A stretch of DNA of 28,147 bases from positions 1 to 28,147 of IMG/VR virus record IMGVR_UViG_3300005613_000332; one strand, written 5' to 3'. Below, piece by piece: positions 7,823 through 16,147 of the stretch. How positions within the stretch are numbered: the first letter of the stretch is position 1; every line of letters begins with the position of its first letter. The notes under the pieces were generated by a model. That model worked only from the letters and a program-made list of their open reading frames with translations. It had not been told where the DNA came from and searched no databases. Both the position numbers and the translations under genes were made by a program. The stretch is from a virus.

Positions 7823-10800
7823 ACTGTTTGAATTTCAGTATCGAAATAAATACCATTCATCTGTAACGGAGTCGGTAAAGTTTGAGTAACTTCTATCTCG
7901 ATAAGGGAATCAGCGTCAGTATTTAAAGAATCATCTTCAAAAACACCAGTATAAAGAGAATCAGAAGGGGTAGGCTTAACACTTACCTCTTTTGGCGTTT
8001 CACCGACTACACCGATAGAAAAATTAGCACTATCCACTAAAGAATAAAATGCACGCTTAACCATTTTGGTATCTTTAATTCTACTGTTTTGGGTAGATAC
8101 TTGATCTAAAGGTCTAAACCTTACAAAGCTATAGAATGGAATACCCACTTGATAGCGATTAGTGCCAGTAAAGATAGTACCACCGCCAATATCAGAATTA
8201 TTATCAAATACTTCATAAGTGCCAAGGTCAATTAAAACTTGATCGTCAGATAAGGTAGAAACATCAAAAGTAGTGCCAGCTTCATACGTTACTGCTTCAC
8301 TTAAAAGAAACTCATTAGGGGCAACACTTATAAGCTTAGAATAAGGGGCATAAGATAAAGAACTGCTCTTAGTATAATCAATATCTGATCTTGGGTATAA
8401 ATCACCAAAGCTCAACACTTTACCATCTCTAGTAGTTACGACTATACTTTCTTTTCCTTCAAATTCAGCATTATATATAAATTTAGATACATATTGTGCC
8501 TTTAACCCATTAGGTAACACTATCCTTGACCATGAAAAAGAAGTTTCATCACCATTAATACTACAAACTGCGATATTACCACTATTTAAAGTTAGCCAGA
8601 TCATTTTGAACGGATACTCGATATATTCCATGGACACCACGCCATCTTGTAATATCTCTCTATTATCCCCGACTAAATCAGCAGTAAAACCACCAAGTCT
8701 AAACTCATACCTTAGTTGATATAAGCCAGTAGTAGTAGAATCAATAAAATATAAAAACTTGCCAATAACAGGCTTAATCTTGGCACTACCAATGGCATGT
8801 TGATTTTGAATAGTAGCAGTTTCAGGGGTCAATAAAGCCTCTCTATTCCCACCTGCACCAATTAATTCACCACTCAAAGCATTACCCACTTGTAAACCTT
8901 GATAAGTAGCAGCCCATCTTGCCGATTGTGATACCCCTTCAACCCCTTCAATAGCAATACCAGAATCTGCACGAACCACTAAAGAAGCATCATCAATATC
9001 AGGGAAATCAGGACTAAACCTAAATAAATCACCAGAAACAGTAGCCCATCTTTTACCACCCCTAAAAAACCATAATCTATTTTGATGGAACGCAACAGTA
9101 TCAGGATAAGCCCCTTCATACCATGAACTTAAACGCCAGTTTTTAGTATGTGAACCTAGACCCTCTTGGAGTAAAGCATAACCATCTAAAACAGTAGCAT
9201 TAAACCTAGCTGCAAACTCACCCGGAGCTGCGCTAGATACACTGTTTATCTGCAATACTGCGACTTGAACAGTACCACCACTTCTTTGCTCTAATCTAAC
9301 TTGCCTTTTTTGAGTAGCCCAGATATCTAAAAAGAAATCATTTCTAGTGTTATCTGTTTTATCTACTGCGATAAGATCATCTGTACCCTCAAAGCCATCA
9401 CCAATAGCAGTAAAACCATTACCTGCCCTTATTTTAAACCTTGGGTCAGTGTTCTTTTCTTCCCATGGGCCATCTTCAGCGACATACAGCTCAGCTTCTA
9501 AACCAGAAGTAGCTTGAATATCAGGCGATACAATATTTTCAGTTTCAGTAGAGGTTAAAGAAGAGGAAATAAGGGTTATGCTATTCGTGCCAGTGCTAGT
9601 AGCTGCTATATCCCATGTGCCGTTAAGATCAAAGCCCCAATTAGTATCAGGGATATCATACTCATATAGATTATTAGTAGATTGACCACCTACAAACATC
9701 TTAGTACCATCAGGTTTAAAAGCTATAGAATAAGGCGAGCTATCTTGAGAATTAACGCTAAAAGATTGACCAGAATAATCTAAGCTAGAAACAGTGAAAG
9801 GGGTTGGCATTAAATACTCATAAACTGTATCAGTGTTAGCACCTACCATATAAAGTTTAGTACCATCAGGTTGAACTGCTATGCCTCTAGGGATTGAATC
9901 TTGAGAAGTTATATTGTGAAAACTACTAGCATAAGAAATAGTATCTAAATCAGCACTAGAGGTTAAGTTGTATTGATAAATCCTATCGTTGAAAGAACCT
10001 AGCATAAATAAGCGAGTGCCATTTGCTACAAGCTCAACATCTACAGGGATTGAATCTTGACCACTTACACTAAAAGACTTATTCGCATAAGACATAGTAG
10101 CAACAGAATAGCCAGTGCTTAATGAGTATTGATAAAGAGAATCTGTATTACTTCCAACAGCTATTAAAGCCTTGCCATCTTCCGAGAAAGTAAAACTTTC
10201 CATTGAAGAATCTTGAGTCGATAGATCAAAAGTAGCACCAGAAGCAACAGCCGTTGCAATATCCCATGCCGTTGATAAATTATACTCAGTCAAAACTTCA
10301 GCACTATTTAAAGTAAATAATTTAGTGCCATCAGGGCTAAACTTGGCTTTCTTAAATACCCCGCCTATAGATAGAAAGTTACTAGAATAACTAGCTTCAG
10401 TTATACGCCAAGCATCTGTAACATCAGGAACACCAGATAAGGTTAAAAAATCCGAGTTTGTAGCTTCATCAGGGAATGTTTCATCAGTGAAATAAACTCT
10501 TATAGACCTTAAACTTTGATCCCCAGTATCTCTATAAACTTTAATGTACTCAGGGTTTACACCCACCATGTCAAAAGACAACTTAATCAATAAAGGTTGT
10601 TTTGTTATATGAGTAAAAATTATAGTGTCTCTAACTTGAGCGAAATCTAACTCTTTAATAACACTTGGAGTAAACCAATTACTTGAGTTTTGATCTAACG
10701 GAGTAAACGACTGAACTGCACCGCTTGGAGCGATTATACTAACTTGCCCTGTAGGCTCTAAAACAACATTAAAAGTAACATTATTTTCTAAATAGAAAGA

Positions 10801-10998
10801 TATCGTGCGAGAATTAGCCGTAAAACTACCTAACAACTTATTGCCAGAACTACGAACCCAACCACCTTCAGGTTGCACTATGATATTTTCTGCTCTTGCT
10901 AATCCCGTTATATAGCTATCATTCGTAAAATTACCAGATAAGTGCCTTGAATATTCACCACTTGCAAAATTACTATAATTTATGCTCTCTCTTGCCAT
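7819..10998 (-). CDS. Tail tubular protein B / tail nozzle with beta-propeller insert
   Basis: About 1059 residues, well above the roughly 800 of T7 gp12. The N-terminus (MARESINYSNFASGEYS and the following WVRSSGNKLLG) and C-terminus (PTPLQMNGIYFDTEI) follow the T7 gp12 nozzle pattern. Counting from the upstream TTG at 11007, residues 208-455 hold five tandem repeats of about 52 residues. Each has DGTKLF or a variant (near 226, 277, 329, 381, 433), a YxYxLST strand and a QDS turn, as in beta-propeller blades. The propeller is inserted in the nozzle and probably sits on the outside, perhaps for receptor or fibre contact. I chose the ATG at 10998, which overlaps the preceding stop as TAATG, rather than the TTG three codons upstream. 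It is the last gene of the minus arm and no terminator was seen. Confidence 0.88.
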   Translation of the reverse strand: MARESINYSNFASGEYSRHLSGNFTNDSYITGLARAENIIVQPEGGWVRSSGNKLLGSFTANSRTISFYLENNVTFNVVLEPTGQVSIIAPSGAVQSFTPLDQNSSNWFTPSVIKELDFAQVRDTIIFTHITKQPLLIKLSFDMVGVNPEYIKVYRDTGDQSLRSIRVYFTDETFPDEATNSDFLTLSGVPDVTDAWRITEASYSSNFLSIGGVFKKAKFSPDGTKLFTLNSAEVLTEYNLSTAWDIATAVASGATFDLSTQDSSMESFTFSEDGKALIAVGSNTDSLYQYSLSTGYSVATMSYANKSFSVSGQDSIPVDVELVANGTRLFMLGSFNDRIYQYNLTSSADLDTISYASSFHNITSQDSIPRGIAVQPDGTKLYMVGANTDTVYEYLMPTPFTVSSLDYSGQSFSVNSQDSSPYSIAFKPDGTKMFVGGQSTNNLYEYDIPDTNWGFDLNGTWDIAATSTGTNSITLISSSLTSTETENIVSPDIQATSGLEAELYVAEDGPWEEKNTDPRFKIRAGNGFTAIGDGFEGTDDLIAVDKTDNTRNDFFLDIWATQKRQVRLEQRSGGTVQVAVLQINSVSSAAPGEFAARFNATVLDGYALLQEGLGSHTKNWRLSSWYEGAYPDTVAFHQNRLWFFRGGKRWATVSGDLFRFSPDFPDIDDASLVVRADSGIAIEGVEGVSQSARWAATYQGLQVGNALSGELIGAGGNREALLTPETATIQNQHAIGSAKIKPVIGKFLYFIDSTTTGLYQLRYEFRLGGFTADLVGDNREILQDGVVSMEYIEYPFKMIWLTLNSGNIAVCSINGDETSFSWSRIVLPNGLKAQYVSKFIYNAEFEGKESIVVTTRDGKVLSFGDLYPRSDIDYTKSSSLSYAPYSKLISVAPNEFLLSEAVTYEAGTTFDVSTLSDDQVLIDLGTYEVFDNNSDIGGGTIFTGTNRYQVGIPFYSFVRFRPLDQVSTQNSRIKDTKMVKRAFYSLVDSANFSIGVVGETPKEVSVKPTPSDSLYTGVFEDDSLNTDADSLIEIEVTQTLPTPLQMNGIYFDTEIQTV

Positions 10999-11606
10999 TA
11001 ATGCCAATTCCTATCACGAGTCCAATTACCACTAAGTTTAGCCTTATATGGAGTCCTTGCTCTTGAACGAGAAGAAGCGATAGCCTGCCTCTCTTCACCC
11101 TTATTCGCTAAATATTCAGTGCTATTAAGATTATGATAAACACTTGGAGCGCATAAAGTGGCTAAACGAAATGCCACCGCTTCACCAAAGGTAGTAGGAC
11201 CATCTTCAGGAGCATTTAAAGTCTTTGTATATTCAATAAAAACAGTCTCAGAATTAGTAGTTAAAACATCACCTACCAATTCATAATCAAGTAAGTTATC
11301 TTCTACATTCTCATACTCAAAGCCACTAGGGTTAGTGTAAGCAAATCTAATTAGTGCCAAGTCAGCAGGTAAAGAATAACTACGAGAAAAACGACCCACT
11401 AAATCATCATCTACTAAATTAGCAGAAATATCAGCGTAAGCCGTTGCAAAATCCCATTTCTGAGATATTAAGGTTGAATTTAAAGCTGCATTATAAACAG
11501 CATTTAGTTTTATGACAGTTTTGTCAGTGCTTGCCAAGTCAGTTATCGGAGTTTGTCCTAACTGTACTAATGCAATATTATAAATCTCTAATTTTGTTAA
11601 TCCCAT
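10998..11606 (-). CDS. Tail tubular protein A (adaptor)
   Basis: 202 residues, close to T7 gp11 (196). The start MGLTKLEIYNIALVQLGQTPI matches the typical opening helix of podovirus gp11/gp4-type adaptor proteins, followed by an NxxYNAALNSTL helix and a strand-rich middle. It forms the ring between portal and nozzle. It lies between the capsid and nozzle genes, as in T7 (10-11-12). No clear Shine-Dalgarno precedes ATG 11606. Instead the region between capsid and this gene is a hairpin plus pyrimidine tract, so expression may be limited by read-through of that terminator and by weak initiation. Confidence 0.9.
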   Translation of the reverse strand: MGLTKLEIYNIALVQLGQTPITDLASTDKTVIKLNAVYNAALNSTLISQKWDFATAYADISANLVDDDLVGRFSRSYSLPADLALIRFAYTNPSGFEYENVEDNLLDYELVGDVLTTNSETVFIEYTKTLNAPEDGPTTFGEAVAFRLATLCAPSVYHNLNSTEYLANKGEERQAIASSRSRARTPYKAKLSGNWTRDRNWH

Positions 11607-11634
11607 AAAAGAAAGAGGGGAATTTCACCCCTCT
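11607..11634 (-). terminator. Intrinsic terminator after the capsid gene
   Basis: On the minus strand AGAGGGG (11634-11628) pairs with CCCCTCT (11620-11614) across a 7-base loop, followed by TTTCTTTT up to the next start codon. The T-tract is interrupted, so it is probably leaky. Its place, directly after the major capsid gene and before tail tubular A, is that of the T7 T-phi terminator. Confidence 0.7.
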
Positions 11635-11645
11635 AATTAGTTAGG

Positions 11646-12623
11646 TTATACACCAGAATCTACAACATTACTTGCCGTTCTTATTTCAACAACTTTCTTA
11701 TCGTCAATTCTAACTGCGCCAAGTCCACCAGTAATACAGATAGTGGTAGCAAATCTACGTTCAGGGTTTTCACCGATTTTCACGTTCAATCTTTCATTCA
11801 TAAAACAGCCTAAACCGCTCATTGGGAACATTAAACATGATCTGAAAGCATTACCTGCACCTGCTGGGTCAGTCTCTTCAAGTAAAGAAGACCTAAATAC
11901 ATCTACACCTGCAACAGAACCAACATAACCATTACCGATAATTGGCTTATCGTATGGGTATTGGCTTGTATAGTCATTAGATGCAAATTGGTCAATACCA
12001 AGTAAATCAACTTCTTCATCAGGGCCGATTACCATACTGATACGCTCACCCGGCTTCATAGCATGATTTCTTAGGATTGTTGCTCTAGCACCTAAAATCT
12101 TATCAATCGTTAGTCTAGTAGCACCAGTACCATGAGTATCGGTAGAAGTACCATTACCTGCACCAATAGGATCACCTGCAACATACTTTAAATCAACAGT
12201 TTGAGTAGCAGTAGGGAATACTGTACTTGTTCCTGCATCTTTACCATCTGTAGCCGTTCCTAAAGCTGCTGCAATAGCAACTTCATCAATTTTACGCTTC
12301 CATGCTGCAACACCTAAAGAAACATAATCAGAAGTTGGGTCAATCAACGCTCTTGATAAGTCAATATGTGGATCAACAAACAAATCTACTGCGTAAGTAG
12401 TGAAGTCCACTGATCTCTTGCTATGTGTAGGGTTAGCGTAACTATTCGCTTGGTTAGCGGTTGAATAGTTAGTCATTGTTACAGAACCAGAACGATCAAA
12501 GAATTTACGCTCAGATTTTGCATCACCCTTCATTACAATATTTTCAAATACAGAATACTCTTGCTGCGCCAGTAAAATCAGGTTATTAGTGTATTCCTGT
12601 ATGTGTAATTGATTAGTAGTCAT
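11646..12623 (-). CDS. Major capsid protein
   Basis: 325 residues. The opening (IQEYTNNLILLAQQEYSVFENIV), the middle FFDRSGSVTMTN region, the long helix LTIDKILGARATILRNHAMKPGERISMVIGP and the late GNGYVGSVAGVDVFRSSLL segment match the HK97-fold capsid proteins of podoviruses (N-arm, spine helix, A-domain strands). It assembles the icosahedral shell on the scaffold. AAGGA lies about 9 bases before ATG. A 107-bp gap with hairpins separates it from the terminase, and a terminator follows it. Both are consistent with separate, high-level expression. It uses many CGT arginine codons, as highly expressed genes often do. Confidence 0.88.
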   Translation of the reverse strand: MTTNQLHIQEYTNNLILLAQQEYSVFENIVMKGDAKSERKFFDRSGSVTMTNYSTANQANSYANPTHSKRSVDFTTYAVDLFVDPHIDLSRALIDPTSDYVSLGVAAWKRKIDEVAIAAALGTATDGKDAGTSTVFPTATQTVDLKYVAGDPIGAGNGTSTDTHGTGATRLTIDKILGARATILRNHAMKPGERISMVIGPDEEVDLLGIDQFASNDYTSQYPYDKPIIGNGYVGSVAGVDVFRSSLLEETDPAGAGNAFRSCLMFPMSGLGCFMNERLNVKIGENPERRFATTICITGGLGAVRIDDKKVVEIRTASNVVDSGV

Positions 12624-12730
12624 TTTTATATATCCTTTTAATTAGACTATTAAAAATTTATAGTTATCCCATTAAGGGGCTATATACTAGAATTCACTGT
12701 TACCCTGCAAGCAGGACAGCTTAATACTTA
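12624..12730 (-). promoter_or_regulatory. Regulatory gap upstream of capsid gene
   Basis: This 107-bp gap is the longest in the minus arm. On the minus strand it contains a hairpin (CTGT..CCTGC-TT-GCAGG..ACAG, about 12718-12696), a weaker CCC/GGG hairpin near 12668-12678 followed by AT-rich sequence with a TATAAA, and the capsid ribosome-binding site. It could hold a weak terminator for the terminase transcript and a capsid promoter, like phi10 in T7. No clear -35 was seen. Confidence 0.4.
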
Positions 12731-14239
12731 TTATACACACTTTCCTAATGTATGATGAAAACTGTGAGTAGGTAAATCTCTTGCCATCTCTCTACGCTTA
12801 ATAAATAAATTGTCTAAAACATCTTTCTCATACAATTTAACACTCATCGCTATAACCCGATAACAATCTGCACCATGAGAGTGCTTATCATGTACCGCCT
12901 TATCAGTATACACACCATGACGATTACGCTCACGCTTATAATTCATTAAATCATTAACCAACTGATTACAGCCAGTCCTACTAATCCTACATCTTGGTAA
13001 AACTTCCTTCGCTAAATTGATCTGCTTTATTCGCTCACTTGCTTTAGGAATTACTCGAACTTCATAACCCATTGCACGCAAAGTTTCAACCCTACTTTCT
13101 AAACGATCAATCTTATCCTGCTTACGCTTCGCATCATGGGGTAAAAACCAACACGATATACGATAATCACGCTCAACCCTATCCAACATATAACCAATCG
13201 GTTTACGATTAAAGCGATACTCTTTATGTAAACGAACCTCAAAAGAATCATCTATACGACTAGCAGAATAGACACATAATACACTTTGGTCATCACCCTG
13301 CCCGATATCCATTCCGCAAAAATAATGATCCCCTAAACAATCTAAACTACCCTCAACAATAAAACCAGAAGAACGTAACTCACTTACAATATCACCATAA
13401 AATGTTCCACCGCCAGTAGTTACCCACTTACAATAAAATTCCCTGTCAGCATCTTCCCGTGATATTTCACCTATCTCAACTTCCCTTGCCACCTCTTCAG
13501 GATCTACTATCTGCTCACCATTGTTATAATATGTATCCTCAATAGTTAAATGCCAAGTCTTACGATTTTCCATTCGATTATATCGCTCAAATCTTTCATA
13601 CGCTTCCCCTAAATTCCAAGGAGTGCCAATAAGAAAACTAAATCCCTTACTCTGCTTTAATATCGGTTGAAATATCTTTCCATATACACCCTCTAACCAT
13701 ATTGGGTACTCATCTGCAATTAATCCCTCACAATTTAAACCCCTTAAATGATTAGCCGTTCCATCTGAACCCTTTACGCCAATTAAACGATACTTTGCAC
13801 CATTCTTTAACGTCAATTCCATTCGAACATTATCCTTCTTTAACCATAACTCTTTAGGGATTAACTCTAAATAACTGATCGGCTTTGCATTAGGGTCTCT
13901 GCTTATCTTACCGACACCATTCCATACTACACGTCTTGCCGTCTCTTGGTCAGGGAAAGCATGAATATATGTACCACCACGCTCTATCATATGAGGTACA
14001 ATTATCCCGATTATTAAACTTACCGTCTTCCCACTTCGTCTATGACTTAAAGCATAACCATGACGATCACCTAACAACTTTCCATTCGCATCACGAGGAC
14101 AAAAATACTCATGCCACTCATACTGATACCATGTAGGCTCAAAGACACCCCACAAATTTCCAGATATCTTACCACTTGGATTGAATATCTCTACATCAGA
14201 ATCATAATCATTTGGGTTATAACTCTCATCTGATATCAT
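12731..14239 (-). CDS. Terminase large subunit (DNA-packaging motor)
   Basis: 502 residues. The ATPase domain carries SHRRSGKT (Walker A, residues 65-72, K71), LIADE (Walker B, 173-177, D176/E177) and the coupling motif IGTPWN (near 204-209). The RNase H-like nuclease domain has GMDIGQGDD (D311), PHDA (D369) and HSHGADC (D458), the three-acid pattern of viral terminases. It cuts and pumps the genome through the portal. ATG 14239 overlaps the upstream stop as TGATG; an in-frame GTG lies just before. Its position between scaffold and capsid is unusual. It shows more CGN arginine codons than the ejection genes. Confidence 0.93.
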   Translation of the reverse strand: MISDESYNPNDYDSDVEIFNPSGKISGNLWGVFEPTWYQYEWHEYFCPRDANGKLLGDRHGYALSHRRSGKTVSLIIGIIVPHMIERGGTYIHAFPDQETARRVVWNGVGKISRDPNAKPISYLELIPKELWLKKDNVRMELTLKNGAKYRLIGVKGSDGTANHLRGLNCEGLIADEYPIWLEGVYGKIFQPILKQSKGFSFLIGTPWNLGEAYERFERYNRMENRKTWHLTIEDTYYNNGEQIVDPEEVAREVEIGEISREDADREFYCKWVTTGGGTFYGDIVSELRSSGFIVEGSLDCLGDHYFCGMDIGQGDDQSVLCVYSASRIDDSFEVRLHKEYRFNRKPIGYMLDRVERDYRISCWFLPHDAKRKQDKIDRLESRVETLRAMGYEVRVIPKASERIKQINLAKEVLPRCRISRTGCNQLVNDLMNYKRERNRHGVYTDKAVHDKHSHGADCYRVIAMSVKLYEKDVLDNLFIKRREMARDLPTHSFHHTLGKCV

Positions 14240-14577
14240 CACTCACCCTCTCGATAATCTGAATCTACATCAATTAAACGTACCTTACCATCTGAACCGA
14301 TCTCTTTACGCTTCACTGGAACATAATACCTTATCTCTTCCGTTGAACTCTCAGAACTCTCTTCCTCTCTTTGTAAACTTCCCTGTAAATTACTTAATAT
14401 CTTATAACGTAACTCACGGCTTTTTAAATTCTGAGAAACTATAAAACTCTTCTCTAATTCATCTGAATCTACTACACTCTCACCTGCTTCCAACTCAGAA
14501 TGTAACTCAACTAAACGACTAACTGGATCAAATCCACTCTGTGCCAATATCTCAGCTATTCGCTTCTTTCCCTTCAT
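14239..14577 (-). CDS. Probable terminase small subunit
   Basis: 112 residues directly upstream of and coupled to the large terminase (TGATG overlap). The N-terminal segment RIAEILAQSGFDPVSRLVELHSELE has the pattern found in several podovirus small terminases (AxxLxxxGFDPxxxLxxL), followed by helix SRELRYKILSNLQ and an acidic, strand-forming tail. Small terminases form the ring that recognises the packaging site. The call rests on that motif and the gene order, not on a confirmed family match. Seven of its nine arginines are CGN codons, unlike the AGA-rich ejection genes. ATG 14577 itself overlaps the preceding stop as TGATG. Confidence 0.6.
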   Translation of the reverse strand: MKGKKRIAEILAQSGFDPVSRLVELHSELEAGESVVDSDELEKSFIVSQNLKSRELRYKILSNLQGSLQREEESSESSTEEIRYYVPVKRKEIGSDGKVRLIDVDSDYREGE

Positions 14578-14882
14578 CACAATAATCCAAGTATCTTATC
14601 TACCTCTGCTTTACGTAACTTTAACTGCTTCTCTGCCACCCTTGCACTATCTGTATAATCCAATACACTACGTAAATTATCACCTAAACGCTTATACTTT
14701 ATCCGTAAATCTGCTTCCGCTTCCTTTAATGTTTGATAATTATTCGATATGTTACGAAAACTGAACTTTACCCCACGTAATTCCTTCGATAAACTTGAAT
14801 ACTCACTGCACAACTCTTCGTATAATTCCCACTTGGAATCATCGCTTAGTTTGTTGAATTGGGGTTTGGTTTTCTTGTTCAT
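14577..14882 (-). CDS. Small coiled-coil protein of the terminase block
   Basis: 101 residues, almost entirely charged helix with heptad-like spacing (for example LKEAEADLRIKYKRL, then VAEKQLKLRKAEVDKIL). It is coupled to the small terminase gene. I recognise no family; a packaging accessory, a second scaffold or core protein, or the real DNA-recognition subunit are all possible. No Shine-Dalgarno precedes ATG 14882; the upstream minus-strand sequence is C-runs and A-runs (CCCCAACCCCAAAAAATT). Six of seven arginines are CGN, the same bias as its downstream neighbour. Confidence 0.65.
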   Translation of the reverse strand: MNKKTKPQFNKLSDDSKWELYEELCSEYSSLSKELRGVKFSFRNISNNYQTLKEAEADLRIKYKRLGDNLRSVLDYTDSARVAEKQLKLRKAEVDKILGLL

Positions 14883-14982
14883 AATTTTTTGGGGTTGGGG
14901 TTTAAATATACTACTTCTCTCTTCAAATCCCCCCCTACCACCTCTTTTAAACTACTAGCAACTTAGCTACAGAAATGAACCC

Positions 14983-15816
14983 TTATAGCTTAGCGGTCTG
15001 TAATAGTTTTTTAATTTTATCTCTAGTCTCCGCAGGTAATGATCTTCCTGCATCTCTGAACCATGCTTGCTTGATACTTGGATCTTTAAATAGATTATCT
15101 AACTCTTGTTCAGGCGAGATATTAGAAGCATGTGAAGGAGCTGGAGTAACTTCTTTTTTGTTGTCATAAGTCTTAGTTAATAGTGTGATTAACTCAGGTT
15201 TATCTTTAACTTGAGAAAGAATAGTGTTTTGATCTAATCCGTTACGCTCTGCAAGGTCTTTAATCTTCGCTTCTATAACCGGGTACTCTTCCCCGTAACT
15301 CTCTTTAATTTGGTTTACCTTAGCTTCATAAGCTTTAACTTGTTCTTGTTCAATGTTAGCGGATAGAGAAGCTAATCCATTAACAACAACTTTCGCTTGC
15401 TTATCTGTAAGTTTCCCATTATGTAGAAGTGATTGAATCTGTGGAGCTAACTCTTTATCGAACTCAAATGTTTCATTCTCTAGTGAGTATTTATCAGGGG
15501 AATCAAATGCCCCAAGCTTTGAGTAAAGTTTATCCCATGCTTCGGTATCATCATCTTTAGGTATAGAGATTTTACCACCGAGTGCTTTCTGTGCATGAAT
15601 GTATGAGTTGGCAAGGGCATTAAAATCTTTAAAGTCTTGTAATGGCTTGGCAAGGTCTTTATCTTCTAAACTTTCAATAAAAGAAGATTTAAGGTTAATG
15701 AAGGGGTTATCTTCTTGCGAGTTATTCCCTTGAATGTCAGTAACTTGGACTTCCATTTCTGTAACTGTAGTATCTGCTTCGTTTACGTCTAGTGTTTCTA
15801 TATTTGTATCTTCCAT
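14983..15816 (-). CDS. Capsid scaffolding protein
   Basis: 277 residues, acidic N-terminus (EDTNIETLDVNEAD), then the segment ALANSYIHAQKALGGKISIP, which is characteristic of podovirus scaffold/assembly proteins, then long helices and a basic C-terminal tail (RDKIKKLLQTAK) of the kind that binds coat protein. It templates procapsid assembly and then leaves. AAGGA precedes ATG 15816. In T7 the scaffold gene directly precedes the capsid gene; here three genes including the terminase separate them. Confidence 0.8.
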   Translation of the reverse strand: MEDTNIETLDVNEADTTVTEMEVQVTDIQGNNSQEDNPFINLKSSFIESLEDKDLAKPLQDFKDFNALANSYIHAQKALGGKISIPKDDDTEAWDKLYSKLGAFDSPDKYSLENETFEFDKELAPQIQSLLHNGKLTDKQAKVVVNGLASLSANIEQEQVKAYEAKVNQIKESYGEEYPVIEAKIKDLAERNGLDQNTILSQVKDKPELITLLTKTYDNKKEVTPAPSHASNISPEQELDNLFKDPSIKQAWFRDAGRSLPAETRDKIKKLLQTAKL

Positions 15817-15825
15817 AATTAATCC

Positions 15826-16104
15826 TTATCCTGCGGTAACGTCTAATTCCTCTATTTCAAATCTTTGAAGTATATACTTGGCTAAAGCTCTCATTCCTTC
15901 CACTGCGAACATCTTATCGGAGCTTGGCAAGTTGTTAAGGTCTAACCCTGTAGCATCTCTTAACCCAGCCTTGGTAAGAATATCAATCAGGATAAGTCTT
16001 TTGTCTTTAGCAGGTATAGCTTTGTAAGCTCTTGAAGTATCTTCTTTAAACTTATCGGCTTTCCCTTCGTATTCATCAAGTATTAACTTTGCGACTGATC
16101 TCAT
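15826..16104 (-). CDS. Small protein between portal and scaffold
   Basis: I chose the ATG at 16104 (92 residues, MRSVAKLILDEYEG...) over the upstream 16155 start, because the latter overlaps the portal gene and adds an uncharacteristic basic stretch. The predicted fold is all helical with a conserved-looking DxxNLP loop. No family recognised; small head-assembly or head-completion proteins occupy this place in many podoviruses. No Shine-Dalgarno is present. A TATACT hexamer (16116-16111 on the minus strand) lies 6 bases before ATG, suggesting an internal leaderless promoter. Confidence 0.6.
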   Translation of the reverse strand: MRSVAKLILDEYEGKADKFKEDTSRAYKAIPAKDKRLILIDILTKAGLRDATGLDLNNLPSSDKMFAVEGMRALAKYILQRFEIEELDVTAG

Positions 16105-16147
16105 AATATTAGTATAACATTTTTTATTAGTAAGTTGTAATTTTGTA

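Noticed and set aside
13936-14136. Plus-strand reading frame inside the large terminase gene
   Set aside because: Histidine-rich antisense shadow of a gene with complete catalytic motifs; no ribosome-binding site.
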